A stretch of 64,000 nucleotides of DNA from Charina bottae (lineage: Eukaryota > Chordata > Lepidosauria > Squamata > Charinaidae). The translations under genes and the position numbers were made by a program. Positions 11,597-22,947 of this stretch are shown here, in pieces. The DNA is taken from positions 54,427,501 through 54,491,500 of the forward strand of contig JALMGJ010000006.1 of the NCBI GenBank assembly GCA_023362775.1. Direction: 5' to 3'. The notes below the pieces were generated by a model that was not told the origin of the DNA, did no database searches, and was given only the letters and a program-made list of their open reading frames with translations. Within the stretch, counting starts at the first letter, position 1. Each line of letters opens with the position of its first letter.

Positions 11597-11597
11597 C
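11554..11597. repeat. (CAA)n microsatellite
   Basis: Uninterrupted ACA trinucleotide run of about 44 bp directly before the large hAT element. Confidence 0.95.
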
Positions 11598-12162
11598 CTA
11601 AGGTCCCTGTACTGAAAACAATCCCCTAAAGCAAGGGTCGGAAATGGCGGCTCGCGAGCCAGATGCGGCTCTTTGGCCCCTTGAGTGTGGCTCTTCTACA
11701 AAATACCACGTGGGGGCGCGCGCGCACGTACAGTCGCCGTCAGCCTCCCGGCTCGTTTCGCTCCTGCCGCTGCCAGAGCCTTCATTCAGCTCCACAGCAG
11801 TTCCGGGGCATACCGCCGGTGAAAGCGGAGGCCGATCCCTGGCCTCCTTCCCCGTCTGTGTAGGTCTCGTGGGCTGAGTTTCCTTTCTGCGCTGCGGGAC
11901 GGGGGTGCTCCCTGAAAGAGGGGTGCCATGGAGGCTTTTGTATGTGATGTTGCTCCCAGTGCCACAAACTTTTCTACCCTTTCTTTCCTTTGCCTCTGGC
12001 GGGAAGCCACTTTGTCCCGGCAATGGGAGGATCAGGGGATGGGGCGAGTAAGGCATCCCCAGCTGATTGAAGTAAATCTTGGGGGTGGTAGTTGTCCTCC
12101 AATTATGGGGGGGCTACTGGGGGGACAGTTTATTTCCCTCTCCTTAATTTCTGAAGGCAGGA

Positions 12163-13158
12163 ACAAAGAGGCCGGCGTTGCAAGCAGCGTGCAGGCATGG
12201 GAGAACTAAGAATTGGGGGTGGCTCACAGCGTGTGCGTGTGAATGCGTGAGAGGGCCGGCCAGATCCAAGCCTTTCCTCCCCGATGGGGTTCAGGGTCTG
12301 AACAGGCAGCATGGCTGTGGGGAAGAGGAAGGCTCTCTGTCCGGCTGGTCGCTTTTTCGCTTCACCCCCGGACTCGGTGGTGAGGTTTGGCAGCGTTTGA
12401 GACTGGGAGCCGGGCGGAGGGAGAGAGAGGGAAGGGGGGGCGTCTCGCTTCTCTAACCTACCTGCTGCAGGGGCATTTCCAAGCCTAACAATGCCTCCCC
12501 ACCCCACAGCTCCAAGAGTTGAGAATCGGGAAGGGCCATGTGTCTGTGTGTGTGAGAGAAGAGGCCGGCGTTGCAAGCAGCGCGCAGGCATGGGAGAACT
12601 AAGAATTGGGGGTGGCTCACAGCGTGTGCGTGTGAATGCGTGAGAGGGCCGGCCAGATCCGGCCCTTCCCGATTCTCAACTCTTGGAGCTGTGGGGTGGG
12701 GAGGCATTGTTAGGCTTGGAAATGCCCCTGCAGCAGGTAGGTTAGAGAAGCGAGACGCCCCCCCTTCCCTCTCTCTCCCTCCACCCGGCTCCCAGTCTCA
12801 AACGCGGCCTTGGCGCACGTGTGCGAAACCTCACCGCCGAGTCCGGGGGTGAAGCGAAAAAGCGACCAGCCGGACAGAGAGCCTTCCTCTTCCCCATAGC
12901 CATGCTGCCTGTTCAGACCCTGAACCCCATCGGGGAGGAAAGGCTCGGATCTGGCCGACCCTCTCACACATTCACACGCACACGCTGTGAGCCACCCCCA
13001 ATTCTTAGTTCTCCCATGCCTGCGCGCTGCTTGCAACGCCGGCCTCTTCTCTCACACACAGACACGTGGCCCTTCCCAATTCTCAACTCTTGGAGCTGTG
13101 GGGGGGAGGCATTGTTAGGCTTGGAAATGCCCCTGCAGCAGGTAGGTTAGAGAAGCGT
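12163..13158. repeat. complex internal palindrome of the hAT element
   Basis: Order of blocks is X-Y-Z, X, Z'-Y'-X', Z'. Block X begins GAGGCCGGCGTTGCAAGCAG (12163 and about 12562). Its inverse is at about 12953-13048. Block Z, which contains CCAAGAGTTGAGAATCGGGA, is near 12448-12545 and is inverted at 12658-12755 and again at about 13065-13158. The large inverted arms (about 12163-12541 and 12658-13058) enclose the second X copy. Arms are highly similar, with a few small differences. Confidence 0.8.
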
Positions 13159-14435
13159 GTGGGCGCGTGGGGGGGGCGTGGGGGGCAGTTAAGGTGCTAG
13201 CTGCAACAGCTGCCCCCGAAGTGACCGTATTCCACTCTTCCAACAGAAATTCCCCCAAGGAAAGGGTCGCACTTTTTTCTCCGGGGAGGGGATATGAAGT
13301 TGGGGTACTAACTTACCCTCTAAAGTGTCTCCTCCTTTCCCTATGTGGTCCTTTTGCTAAAATTACCGTTATGACACCCCCCCCATGTTTTCCTCTGGAG
13401 TTGAGTTCTGGCATTTCTGCTGTCAGTGGAGATGGCTCTCTCAAAGTTGGACGGTTCAAGTAACTGCTTCAGGCCACCGTTGTCTGCCTGCTTATTGCCG
13501 CGTGTTTTGATCGCGATTTTAAATGAAAGGAGGGGGGTTGTGTGCGTCCCGTTGGATAGGATCCGAAGGGCCGCTTTGGAAACGCTGCCCGACTCGGGCG
13601 AAAGTTGGAAGGCTCCTGAGGGCGGGAGGAGGAAGAATCAATCGCCCTCCTCCAGCGCCGGCCACCAACGTCTCCACCCGCAGCCTTTAGAGCCTGGTTT
13701 TAAACGGGCGCTCCTCTCCGCCCCGGCCGCCTCTGCCCGGCTCAGCTTTGTTTCCTCCATGCACGCCTCCGGAGAAGCAGCCCCGTGAGTGGAAGTGAAG
13801 TGCTAATGTGGGACGAAGAGTCTCGATCCCGACAGGCACCCCGTGCATCTACTTCACAGAGTAGAGAAAGAGCGGCTTCTCCCTAGCTTGCGCGCTTGCT
13901 TGCTCCCCCTGCCCCCACGCACGTGCGCACGCCTTCACCCACCGTAGGGGGCATAGCCGCCACCTCAGGCCGCGCCAGTCTCGAGGGGGGCGGGAAAATA
14001 CGCCAAACGGTGGAGGGAAAGGCATAGGACATATGAAAAAAGAAAGTGGCTTCTTCCTCGCTTGCGCGCGCGCTTGCTTCGAAAGAGACAGGCAGACAGA
14101 AGACATAAGAAGGAGACAGAGACGAAATCTCTGTGAGGGGGAGGGAGGAGAAGGGGCAGAGGTGGGGCAGGGGTGGTGGGTGCCGGCGAGGGAGAGAAGA
14201 AGGAAGGCAGTAAGGAACGGCGGTGGGAGCAGCGAGGATGGAGGAGAAGGTCTTCATGAAGGACCCCGGGGGAGGAGGCGGGGTGACGCTTCGCTCGCCG
14301 CCCGCCCGTCGTGGCTTACTCGGACCCCGGGGGAGGTGCAGTGGCGGACGTGGCGGGGCAGGCGTGGCAGCGGGCATGGTGTGCGTGGCCGCGGCGGGCA
14401 ATGCAGTGGGGATGGCGGCAGCAGGCCCTAAGTGT

Positions 14436-14547
14436 GCGCGATTGGTCCCCGCCCGCAAACCCCGCCCCCTTCCACGTGATTGGTCCCCGCCTGCGAACCC
14501 CGCCCCCTTCCATGCGATTGGTCCCCACCCACAAACCCCGTCCCCTG
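14436..14547 (-). repeat. tandem array with CCAAT and GC boxes
   Basis: Three units of about 38 bp, each reading GATTGGTCCCCGCC then GCAAACCCCGCCCC (with CGCAT/CGCGC/CACGT variants between). On the minus strand each unit is GGGGCGGGGTTTGC...GGACCAATC, the same unit seen at 6246-6490. It lies about 70 bp inside the right terminus. Confidence 0.82.
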
Positions 14548-14769
14548 GCTCTCGAGCACTTCAAAATGTGCACGAACATATCAAAATGGCTCCCGGCAAA
14601 AAAAGTTTGCCGACCCCTGCCCTAAAGGCTTTTCTGACCACAAGAGTTAGCAATACTGTTCCGCTACGTTGTAGTAGGATAACGGGAAGTAACACATACA
14701 GGTGCAAACGCAACTATTCTTGATAAACAAACCATAAATACTGCTGACACAACAGCCAGTGCAGCTCTT

Positions 14770-15129
14770 TCATTGGAAATGAGTTGCAAATGGGCCAAGA
14801 AGTAAGGAAGAGACTCCAGCATTACATGAGAGCAGATCATATGGGGTAGAGAAGATTCTCAAAAATGGCTTGGGATCAGTATGAATTTTGAAAGCATGGC
14901 CAGAGATACGGTTGTTGAACTTCTTGAGTCTACTGAAAATAGAAGATTTTTTTTTCAATTTGTGCCTAGTTTCTAGTTTCAGTAGAATGGTAAGCAAATG
15001 ATGCCTCTGGGTTATTTGGTAATGTGTGGCTAACAGCTCCAACACCTTAAGGATAAGGAGCATGATCATCATCATCAGCAGCAGCTTTTTTGCATTATAA
15101 TGTACAAGCACAACATCAAAAGTCAACAA
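14770..15129 (-). pseudogene. Gypsy pol remnant, RNase H-like region
   Basis: Minus-strand frame with HAFKIHTDPKPFL followed by RIFSTPYD and a degenerate ending. This resembles the TDHKPL region of Gypsy RNase H. The catalytic Asp context is degraded and the preceding segment is low-quality, so it is dead. It is downstream, in the same orientation, of the RT remnant at 16951-17163; the two were one pol gene later split by the fold-back element at 15297-16412. Confidence 0.6.
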
Positions 15130-15296
15130 TTCCTTAACTTTCCGAAAACATCCAGCATCACTAAAGTCTTTTGCTTAGTAAGCTCAGCCAGAGTCATCTT
15201 CTGTGGAAAGAAGATATAATAAAAATTGAAGAGCCCCAGAAAAGTTCAGTGGTCCTGTTTTGTCTTTGGAGTAGGTACATTGTGGATTGCATGTAC

Positions 15297-16412
15297 CGTA
15301 TTTTCCGGCGTATAAGACGACTGGGCGTATAAGACGACCCCCAACTTTTCCAGTTAAAATATAGAGTTTGGGATATACTCGCCGTATAAGACTACCCCTC
15401 TTCAAAACCTGCAGCTTGCTCCGCCCCGGGGTGGAAAATATCCACGCCAATCAGCTGTGTGGTGGGGAAGCGGAGTAGAAAGTAAAAAACTACAGGGAGA
15501 AAACAGGGAAGCGGAGTAGAAAGCGAATACCGTAGTAATGCGAAGCGCACCAGCGCGGGGTGTGTGTGTGAAGGAGAATATTGGGGTGAGGGGTGAGAAA
15601 GCTTTAACGCTTTAATTACCTGGGCAAGGCAGAGGGGTGAAGAATACATTTCCAAGCTTTAGCGGAACAAACCATGAAGGAGGAGGAGAAGGGTGATGGG
15701 GGGAAGTTTGAAAAAGCAGATCCAAGCCCAAAAGTTACTGAGTGAGTACTGAGCAACTCCACTTCCCGCACAGCTGATCCCCGGCACACAGCTGATCGGC
15801 GCCGAGATTTTCCACCCGGGCCCTCCCCCCCAAATACATCTCCAAGCTTTAGCAGAACAAACCATGAAGGAGGAGGAGGAAGAGGGTGGTGGTGATGATG
15901 GGGGGAGGTTTGAAAAAGCAGATCCAAGCGCAAAAGTTACTGAGTCATTTCAGCCTCCCTCCCTCTTGCTCTCTTTCCCTGATGATGGATCAGTGCGGGG
16001 GGGGTCCCACCCTCCGCTCCCTCCCTCCCTTGCCGTTTCCTCCCTTCCCTCCCTACCCCCCTCCCGCACTGATCCATCACCAGGGAAAGAGAGCGAGAGG
16101 GAGGGAGGCTGAAATGACTCACTAACTTTTGTGCTTGGATCTGCTTTTTCAAACCTCCCCCCATCATCACCACCACCCTCTTCCTCCTCCTCCTTCATGG
16201 TTTGTTCTGCTAAAGCTTGGAGATGTATTGGGGAGAGAGGGCCCGGGTGGAAAATCTTGGCGCCGATCAGCTGTGCGCCGGGGATCAGCTGTGCGGCGGG
16301 GAAGTAGAGTTGCACCCGCCCTATAAGACGACACCCGGCGTATAAGACGACCCCCGACTTTTGAGAAGATTTTCCTGGGTTAAAAAGTTGTCTTATACGC
16401 CGGAAAATACGG
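15297..16412. mobile_element. TA-flanked fold-back DNA transposon (Tc1/mariner-like ends)
   Basis: Inverted termini CCGTATTTTCCGGCGTATAA face each other at 15297 and 16412 and are flanked by TA on both sides (15295-15296, 16413-16414). This is the target preference of the Tc1/mariner superfamily. The GTATAAGACGACCCC motif repeats several times near both ends. The interior consists of a direct repeat (about 15640-15745 and 15835-15950) and an inverted copy (about 16110-16235), so the centre can form a long hairpin. No transposase ORF. It interrupts a decayed Gypsy pol gene. Confidence 0.78.
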
Positions 16413-16950
16413 TACTTTATCTTGGGTTGTGTGAATAGTTGAAGCATCAATCCAGAATCCTGAGAATGTGACACTGAAAGTTCTAATTCCACACTTCTCT
16501 CTCTTTCTCTCTCTCTTCTTTAATGAATACCAGTGTCAGGGTTTACCCCACAATGAGTCCTATAGAGTAACAATATTTTAAAAATACTTTCTCTGTATCT
16601 TTATCCTTCTCACTCTATGTAATGGACTACTTTGCCTCTTCTTTTGAGTGGGCTGGCATGTGTCCATCTGTCATTTGTTTTTGTAACCATTGTTGTTTTT
16701 TACTGGTTGCGCAAGAACTCCACTACCAGGTTTATTCAACTAGTGTAGATTTCCTGAAGTCCAGTACCAAGTTCTTCTATTGTTGATCCTATAGTCAGGA
16801 CATTATCAAAGAATAGCACAACAACCACAATTCTAGAATTAAAGTATCAATGAAGTGTAACATTACATGGGCACAGAGATTCCAAACTGGATTCACTTAG
16901 CTCAGAATCCTCTATGGCACATGATCAGAATTTGGATATCTGCTGTAGCA

Positions 16951-17163
16951 TCATTGGTTGTCAATTTCTGGTATGCCTGAGCTAATCAAGATTTGCAAAG
17001 ACTTTCCCTCCAGCAAGAACAGCAAACGATTGACTGCAGGGACTGGATATGGATGCTGTTTACATGCTTTATTTACAGTGCACTTATAGTCTCCACACAG
17101 CCTCACTTTTCCAAGACTGACTTCTTTGATAAGATTTAAAACTCTTTTTCTATGTTTCCACAC
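16951..17163 (-). pseudogene. Gypsy pol remnant, reverse transcriptase fingers region
   Basis: The frame contains VRLCGDYKCTVNKACKQHPY followed by PVPAVNRLLFLLEG. This matches the conserved RLCGDYK.TVN...HPYP.P block of Ty3/Gypsy reverse transcriptases, upstream of the catalytic YVDD box, which is not found. Usual FAKLDL is degraded to LQILISS. It belongs with the RNase H-like remnant at 14770-15129. Confidence 0.82.
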
Positions 17164-17199
17164 AGGGCAAAGGGCACGTTTCTGGATTTCATGAAAATT

Positions 17200-19515
17200 G
17201 GTGCAATGGATGAATGCAAATAGAATGACAATGGCATCCCTTTATAAGCCCCCAGTTTTTCAGAGAACACTTGGAAATCTATTAATTACTTTTGTTAGAT
17301 GACCAGTTGGTTTACATTCCTTAGACACTGATTCTTATTGGTAGGAACAATTCCTTCCCAAAAAAATACATTTCAGTTCCCTTTCTATAACAATGTTGGA
17401 AGCTTCCCTTGGAAAGAAGCAGCTTGAATCTTAGCTCAATAAAATTGTTTTAAATCTTGAACCACAAAAGACAATTGAATTATACCATCACTAAATCTCA
17501 GATTTCCAATTTGAATCTGATCAGAGATGATTCACCTGCCTCTGTTGTTCGGTTCCTCTTTAATAAAACTAGACCACAGCACAGTCCAAGCGGAACAATT
17601 TCTCTGAAAACATCAATTTTAATTCCTGACACCTATGCACGTTTGATATTACCAAGACTGGGAATGATTTACAATATATGAATTTGTAACGTATGCACAT
17701 GGAAGCAAGGCTTGGATTCTCAGCACATCATGCAGTGAGTAGCAACTTTGTGTTTGTGCTATTTCATTTATTTAGGGATTGATACCTTGCCTATAATAAC
17801 ATATATTTTCTCAAGGTGACCATTTTTTAGGAAGAAGTGGCACCTCCCATTTCATTTCTTTGATTGTTGTGCTCAACAGTTTCATGAAATAGCTGGCCCA
17901 GAGAAAGGCAGGATTACAAAAGCCCCCACCTCTTCTTAAAAGCAATAAATGTCGGGACCAAGGTCCAAAGCAGTTTTGCCTCATACTCTTAAAAGCAGTA
18001 GTGATTTGGGGGGAAAAATATTGCCCTGTGCCCTGTGCCTAGTCTATTAGTGTTGAGATTGAAATAACCCCCAAGCAAACAGAAAGCTACTTATTTGGAA
18101 AATTTGAGCCCATACTCAGTTCGTTGAAAATAAGCATTGGTCTTCCAGCTCAATTTAAAAAGTTGAGTTTTAATATAGCATTCAAAGTCTCAGATAAGCC
18201 TTGTGACTATGTTAATAAAATTAAGAGTATTTATCGTGTTCTGCAAACCAATGCTTTTTCCTTGAAACAAGTTCTGTTGTCCTAATCCCTCCAATCTGAA
18301 ATAGCATGTGCTAATTTGAAATGGAAGAGTTAATAGATTTTGCTGTTGTATACAAACACATGAAACATCACCTATTTCAGATGCACACCTTACAAATCTG
18401 CTGATTATCTATCAGATTATCGACTCTGACCTTAGTTCCAATGGCATCATACAATCAGCAGAAACTTTAGTTTTAAAATTCACTCACTCAGCACAGCAAC
18501 AATTGCTTTGCTTTGCTGACACTCATGTCATGAACTTTACCTTGTGAATTTGGTTGGTGAATGAGACATTATTTTAATTTAGGATTGGTCTTCCAGCTCA
18601 TATTTACAATACGTACCTGAAGGGTAAGATCTGGATGCTTGCTTTCTTCTTTTTTCAACATGAAGGATCTTGAATTGCATACCATGCTAGCAAGTTCTAT
18701 TCTGAAGCTCAGGTGAACCAGAACCATGCAATGTACATTAACTATCATCTTCTTTTGTCATCCTCAGTTGATCAGATTGGATTACATGGGACATACTGTA
18801 TTCTTCTTGGGCTGACCAAATCATTTGGAAAACATACATTTAAAAAACTCATATATTTAATCTTATTTACCAATGTACGAAGTAGGAAATCCTGAGCTGA
18901 TCATAGATTTGGCCTTAAAATAACATATTGGTGGTAAGTTTGAAAGAAGAGTTAGTCTTCATTAAATAATTTTTATCCACCTAGCTAATCATGGTTTTAT
19001 ATTGCTAATGGAAATACCAAAGAGAGTTAAGGAGCCCATTCCATACACTGTTTGACAGTAGCTATATGCAAGTTCTCATGTAAATGCTAATAAATTTGGG
19101 ATTAGTATGTTGCCTTAGAAAATCCTGACATCTCTCAGAAGGAAGCATTTAACAACTTTCTATTTTACTGCTTAGTGTGGCATATGCTTGATTGGTTTGA
19201 TTGGAGTTTCTTTCAAATATGTGCAATGACCTAGATTTAGATTATCTAATTTATGTAAGGTAATTGAAAAAAAAATAACTAATTTTCTCCAGGTAATAGT
19301 GTCTGCTAATCAACCATACAGATTCAAATTAAGTACAGGATCTACATAAAGAGTGGTCATACATAGTGACTGAGAATAGAGATGTACAAATTGCATTTCT
19401 TCAGCAAAATTCAGATGTGTGTAGCCTGCAATCTTACAGTAGTTGATTCAAAAAGAAAAAAATAAATCATCAACTTGCAAAAACTCAGGTCTTGATTACC
19501 TCCATATATTCTTCT
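17200..19515. other. non-coding, no recognised element
   Basis: AT-rich DNA; only short unconserved frames. A TTGGTCTTCCAGCTCA 16-mer appears twice (18139 and 18585), otherwise nothing supported. Confidence 0.45.
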
Positions 19516-19629
19516 TCTTGGATAAGAGCTTTGCAGTAATATTAGTTACTTGCTATGCCTATGTCTCACTTGAAAGTGAGATATAGGCATAGCAAGTAAC
19601 TAATATTACTGCAAAGCTCTTATCCAAGA
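19516..19629. repeat. near-perfect 55-bp hairpin
   Basis: Arms 19516-19570 and 19575-19629 are reverse complements with one visible mismatch (which would be a G-U pair in RNA), separated by a 4-base loop TGAA. A third copy of the outer end (CTTATCCAAGAAGAATAA) occurs at about 19660-19677. It could be a short fold-back element or a recent inverted duplication; transcription would give a long perfect hairpin RNA. Confidence 0.85.
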
Positions 19630-20003
19630 TGAATAATTCAATTCTTCTTATAATAATTCTTATCCAAGAAGAATAATCAAGAAGTTCAGACTGTCTTAGT
19701 ACAGGTTTCCAGTTGTGCTCACAATCAGATCTGAACTAAGGATGAAAACGGTGCCAAAAACTTGCAGCTACCACATAAGCCTGAGCTTGATGATTTTGTT
19801 TCCCATGTTCTTTGCAAAGTCTAGTGAAGCAAAATACATACAACTGTGGGGTGAGTTTTCCTGCCTCTTGCACAAGGGAAAGGATTTGTGGATTTCATCA
19901 CTTGGGTCTTTTGTTCCAACTGTATTGCTTGAATTAAAGAAGCGTTTTGGCAAGTCTGTCTGTGGCTTGAATCATGTCAACTGGATTTCTATTTTCTCAG
20001 TAG

Positions 20004-20038
20004 AAACGTTTCACTCCTTATCCAAGGAGCTTCTTCAG
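20004..20038 (-). ncRNA. hammerhead ribozyme-like motif, mirror copy
   Basis: Minus-strand counterpart of the motif at 20109-20143, produced by the palindromic structure, with the same core and helix II. Confidence 0.6.
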
Positions 20039-20108
20039 TCTGAGTAAAGTTAGTAAGGGAATCCTTAAATATTCATATTTAAGGATTCCCTTACTAACTT
20101 TACTCAGA

Positions 20109-20143
20109 CTGAAGAAGCTCCTTGGATAAGGAGTGAAACGTTT
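20109..20143 (+). ncRNA. hammerhead ribozyme-like motif in PLE copy 1
   Basis: CTGAAGA is followed by a 7-bp stem (GCTCCTT / AAGGAGT, one G-U pair) with a GGAT loop, then GAAACGTT. This matches the hammerhead core CUGANGA - helix II - GAAA, with a minimal ACGU helix III as in dimeric forms. Hammerheads are known in Penelope-like terminal repeats. A mirror copy is on the minus strand at 20004-20038. Activity is not shown. Confidence 0.65.
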
Positions 20144-20726
20144 CTACTGAGAAAATAGAAATCCAGTTGACATGATTCAAGCCACAGACTGTTCCACCTG
20201 GATGACTGAGAACCTTCATCGACATTTTGGCAAGTCTGCTTTATTTAACACCAACTCTGTGGGGGTTTTTTTGTACCCCAACAGAACACCCTTGTGTAGC
20301 TGTTAAAGATGTTATTACAACAGGATGAAATTCTTTGGAGAGGCCATCATGCTCTAAGTTCATTCTTACTTGCAATGATTTCTTTTTACATTTTATTGTT
20401 GTATATTTTTGAAAGAATATAAGAAATACATGAGACAAATAAAAGAATCAAGTACAAGTAATGAAATACGGGTAGATAAACAACTAATCTGAGATATTGT
20501 AAAACTAATATATTCTAATACTTTAAATATATTCTAATACATTAAAAGCTTATAATATTATAAAATATCTCATATCCATTTTCTAATAAACCACCTGGCC
20601 TTGTTAAACTTTAAGGTAAAAGTACTTGGTTAACAAAGCTCAAATCTTTTTTAAAAAGGACTGTAAATAGTAAAAAACTACACTAAATCAATATAGTAAA
20701 TTATACATCAAATGAAGATATAGACT

Positions 20727-21150
20727 CTATAACCACAATTTTGGCTGTGGGACAAATCCACGTATAAAATTGTAGTTCAAGAATGATTTCCAATTAGGAT
20801 TAAATTCTAAATTGGATTTACTTTTTAAATTTAAAATTATTCGATACTTCAAGGCACACACCCATAATTCAGTTACCCATTCTTCTAAAGTGTGAATCAA
20901 AGGTTTTTTTTTAAAGACATATAGAATCCTTTCATCCATTAACATACAAATTGCTAATTCAGTGAATTTTGAAAGGTTATATGGTTTAGTGAAATTTTAT
21001 AAGCATATCTTAGGTTGCAATGACATCACAACTTTCAGAATTTGTTCCATTCTACAATGAATTATTTTCCAGTATTGTTGGGCTTTACAACATTGCCACC
21101 ACATATGAAGAAAGGATCTAACCTATTCATTACATTTCCAACATTTTTTG
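20727..21150 (-). pseudogene. L1 ORF2 C-terminal remnant
   Basis: The minus strand reads KCWKCNE, stop, VRSFLHMWWQCCKAQQYWKI and then a frame with ILYVFKKKP. This is the C-x2-C...H-MWW-x-C zinc-knuckle region near the C-terminus of L1 ORF2. At least one stop interrupts it. The element probably extends on both sides (about 20500-21700), but the edges are not visible. Confidence 0.7.
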
Positions 21151-22939
21151 GAAAAAGAATTGTGATTTTAGCAATCAAGATTGGAATGATATATGAACAG
21201 TAAAACATCTTATATAAATTCTAACATAAAAGTAAATATGAAATTCTTCTTCGATAGAATTTCTCACTGTTGCATCTCAATGACTGTGTTCAAACTCTGC
21301 ACCCATTTAATTATACAATCTTTGATTGTTTGTATTCTGAGTCATACGTCATAATTTCATGGAATTCTGAGAGATGAAGAAATACACCCATCTGTTTCAG
21401 TGAAGTGGGAAAATTCAGGACTGTCTTTAAGGCAGATGAAGGCACCATATCAGGTAATTGAGATTGAAGGGTATGAAAGGGGAGCAAATTGTTGGTCATT
21501 TGCTGCTAATATCTTAGGACTGCCTTGGAAAATATGTTGGTACAAAATTCACAAGTAGTGGGAGTACAGTCCGGCACTATATACCAAGCTATATAGATGG
21601 CATAAGCTTCACATAGTGAATAAATACAAGTTGGATCAGTGATTTTTGACTTTGTTATTCATTTTTGATTTGTCAAAAAACTCAATTGCTTGTAAGACAA
21701 TCAGTCCAGGGACCTTCTTATGCATTTAATTTAATTGCCAACCTGACATAGATGCCAGAAATATTTTACCAGGATTTTCACAAGGAGAAATAGACTAAAT
21801 TGTTAAAGTGGAGAGCTGGATGGGTAATAGTGGTAGAAAGGAGCTGCCATCTAAAAGAATGGCTCTTTGGGTGTGTGAATCACAGAATGGATTTCCAAAG
21901 GGAAGGTACATCTTTTAAATTACATTTTTCAGCAGAAAGAAAGGAAATATTTCAATTGCTTTTTCTTGATAAAAGAGGATATGTGATCTTTGCACAAGCC
22001 TCTCATTCAGCAAACTGCTGTGTTTGAAGCAAAACGAGGTTGGAAGTGCTGAGCTTCTGTTGAGTTATAAAAGGAAGTCCCCAGGAGCTTGCATTGCAGT
22101 GGCATGGAAGAGGATTGGACTCAGGATTTTTGGAAGAGACTGAAACTCCAAGGCACTAAATACTTGCTTTGCATCCTACAGTGTGGGCTTTCCATGCCAG
22201 ATCTTCCTGATATGGATATTTAAAGAATTCAAGCTTGACAAATTACAAACTAATTGATCTCCACTTCCCAAATTATTAAATGTATAAATCAGAATGCAGT
22301 AATTTTCTGGCTTTTGCATTCTCCGTATCAATGGCAATCTGATTTTTTTTTTAAGGCCAGCCTAGATAAATTGCAAAATAACTTTACTCAACCTAGTCTC
22401 AATGAAAATTGCTACTTCAGTAAAATGATGGGGGAAATATATGTATAATGCTGCTATTGTGCCTCTATGGTCAGGAAATACATATCAGATCTTTAGAATT
22501 TCTATAACCACCATACCCAGTGTTCCAAAGATGCTTTTTAGACAATTGTTTAATAAAAATCTCCTCCTACACTATATATCAGTGTTCTCCTGTGTCCTGA
22601 ACACACTTCTCCTGAGCACTGGAGTAATATGTGCAACAATAAGCCTGCCATAGCAGAGATACTGGTATTGCAACTTAGAATTGTGCAGCGCTTCAAAGTG
22701 GTGTTACTCTTCAACCCCTCAAAGAAACCATCCCATCAAAGCTGCTCTAAGGTAGCTTTGATCTAAGGATTAAGCAGCCACTTTACTTCAATTGCTAAAT
22801 CTAGCAGACACCTCTTCCAGCTGTTACCTATGTAAGTTGAGGCAAGTTAAAGGATGGGAAGCATCTGCCTGAGAGAAAGTATGTATCCTCTTTGCCTGGA
22901 TGAAAATAATTCAGTTGCCTCTAGAGCACAGAGCTCTTT
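21151..22939. other. non-coding; possible decayed L1 at left
   Basis: The left part (to about 21540) may continue the decayed L1 on the minus strand. The remainder is AT-rich with no supported feature. Confidence 0.35.
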
Positions 22940-22947
22940 GCCTAGAT

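Larger units (their letters stand above)
11632..14619. mobile_element. large non-autonomous hAT element with 8-bp TSD
   Basis: Termini are CAAGGGTCGG on the left and CCGACCCCTG on the right (CAGGGGTCGG reversed), flanked by the exact 8-bp duplication CCCTAAAG at 11624-11631 and 14620-14627. The element is 2,988 bp and strongly GC- and CpG-rich compared with its surroundings. Its interior holds a large inverted duplication (12163-13158) and a CCAAT/GC-box array near the right end. Several open frames of 80-190 codons occur in multiple frames, but they are proline/arginine-rich products of GC content, and none has transposase motifs. Confidence 0.88.
19959..20224 (+). mobile_element. palindromic Penelope-like element, copy 1 (short)
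   Basis: Flanked by the exact 14-bp duplication TTTTGGCAAGTCTG at 19945-19958 and 20225-20238. Arms 19959-20072 and 20075-20188 (114 bp each) are reverse complements around a 2-base centre. A 36-bp extension (20189-20224) occurs only on the right. The arm and extension are the same sequence as in the coding copy at 24732-26222, which carries a Penelope-type GIY-YIG ORF; that is the basis for the family call. Confidence 0.85.

Noticed and set aside
11598..13788. Several open frames of 80-153 codons on both strands in GC-rich DNA
   Set aside because: They lie inside a TSD-bounded hAT element, occur in many overlapping frames, are proline/arginine-rich and are repeated with the palindrome blocks. 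No transposase or other domain motif.
13849..14723. Open frames up to 191 codons near the right end of the large hAT element
   Set aside because: Composition-driven (CpG-rich) and partly within the CCAAT/GC-box array; no conserved domain.
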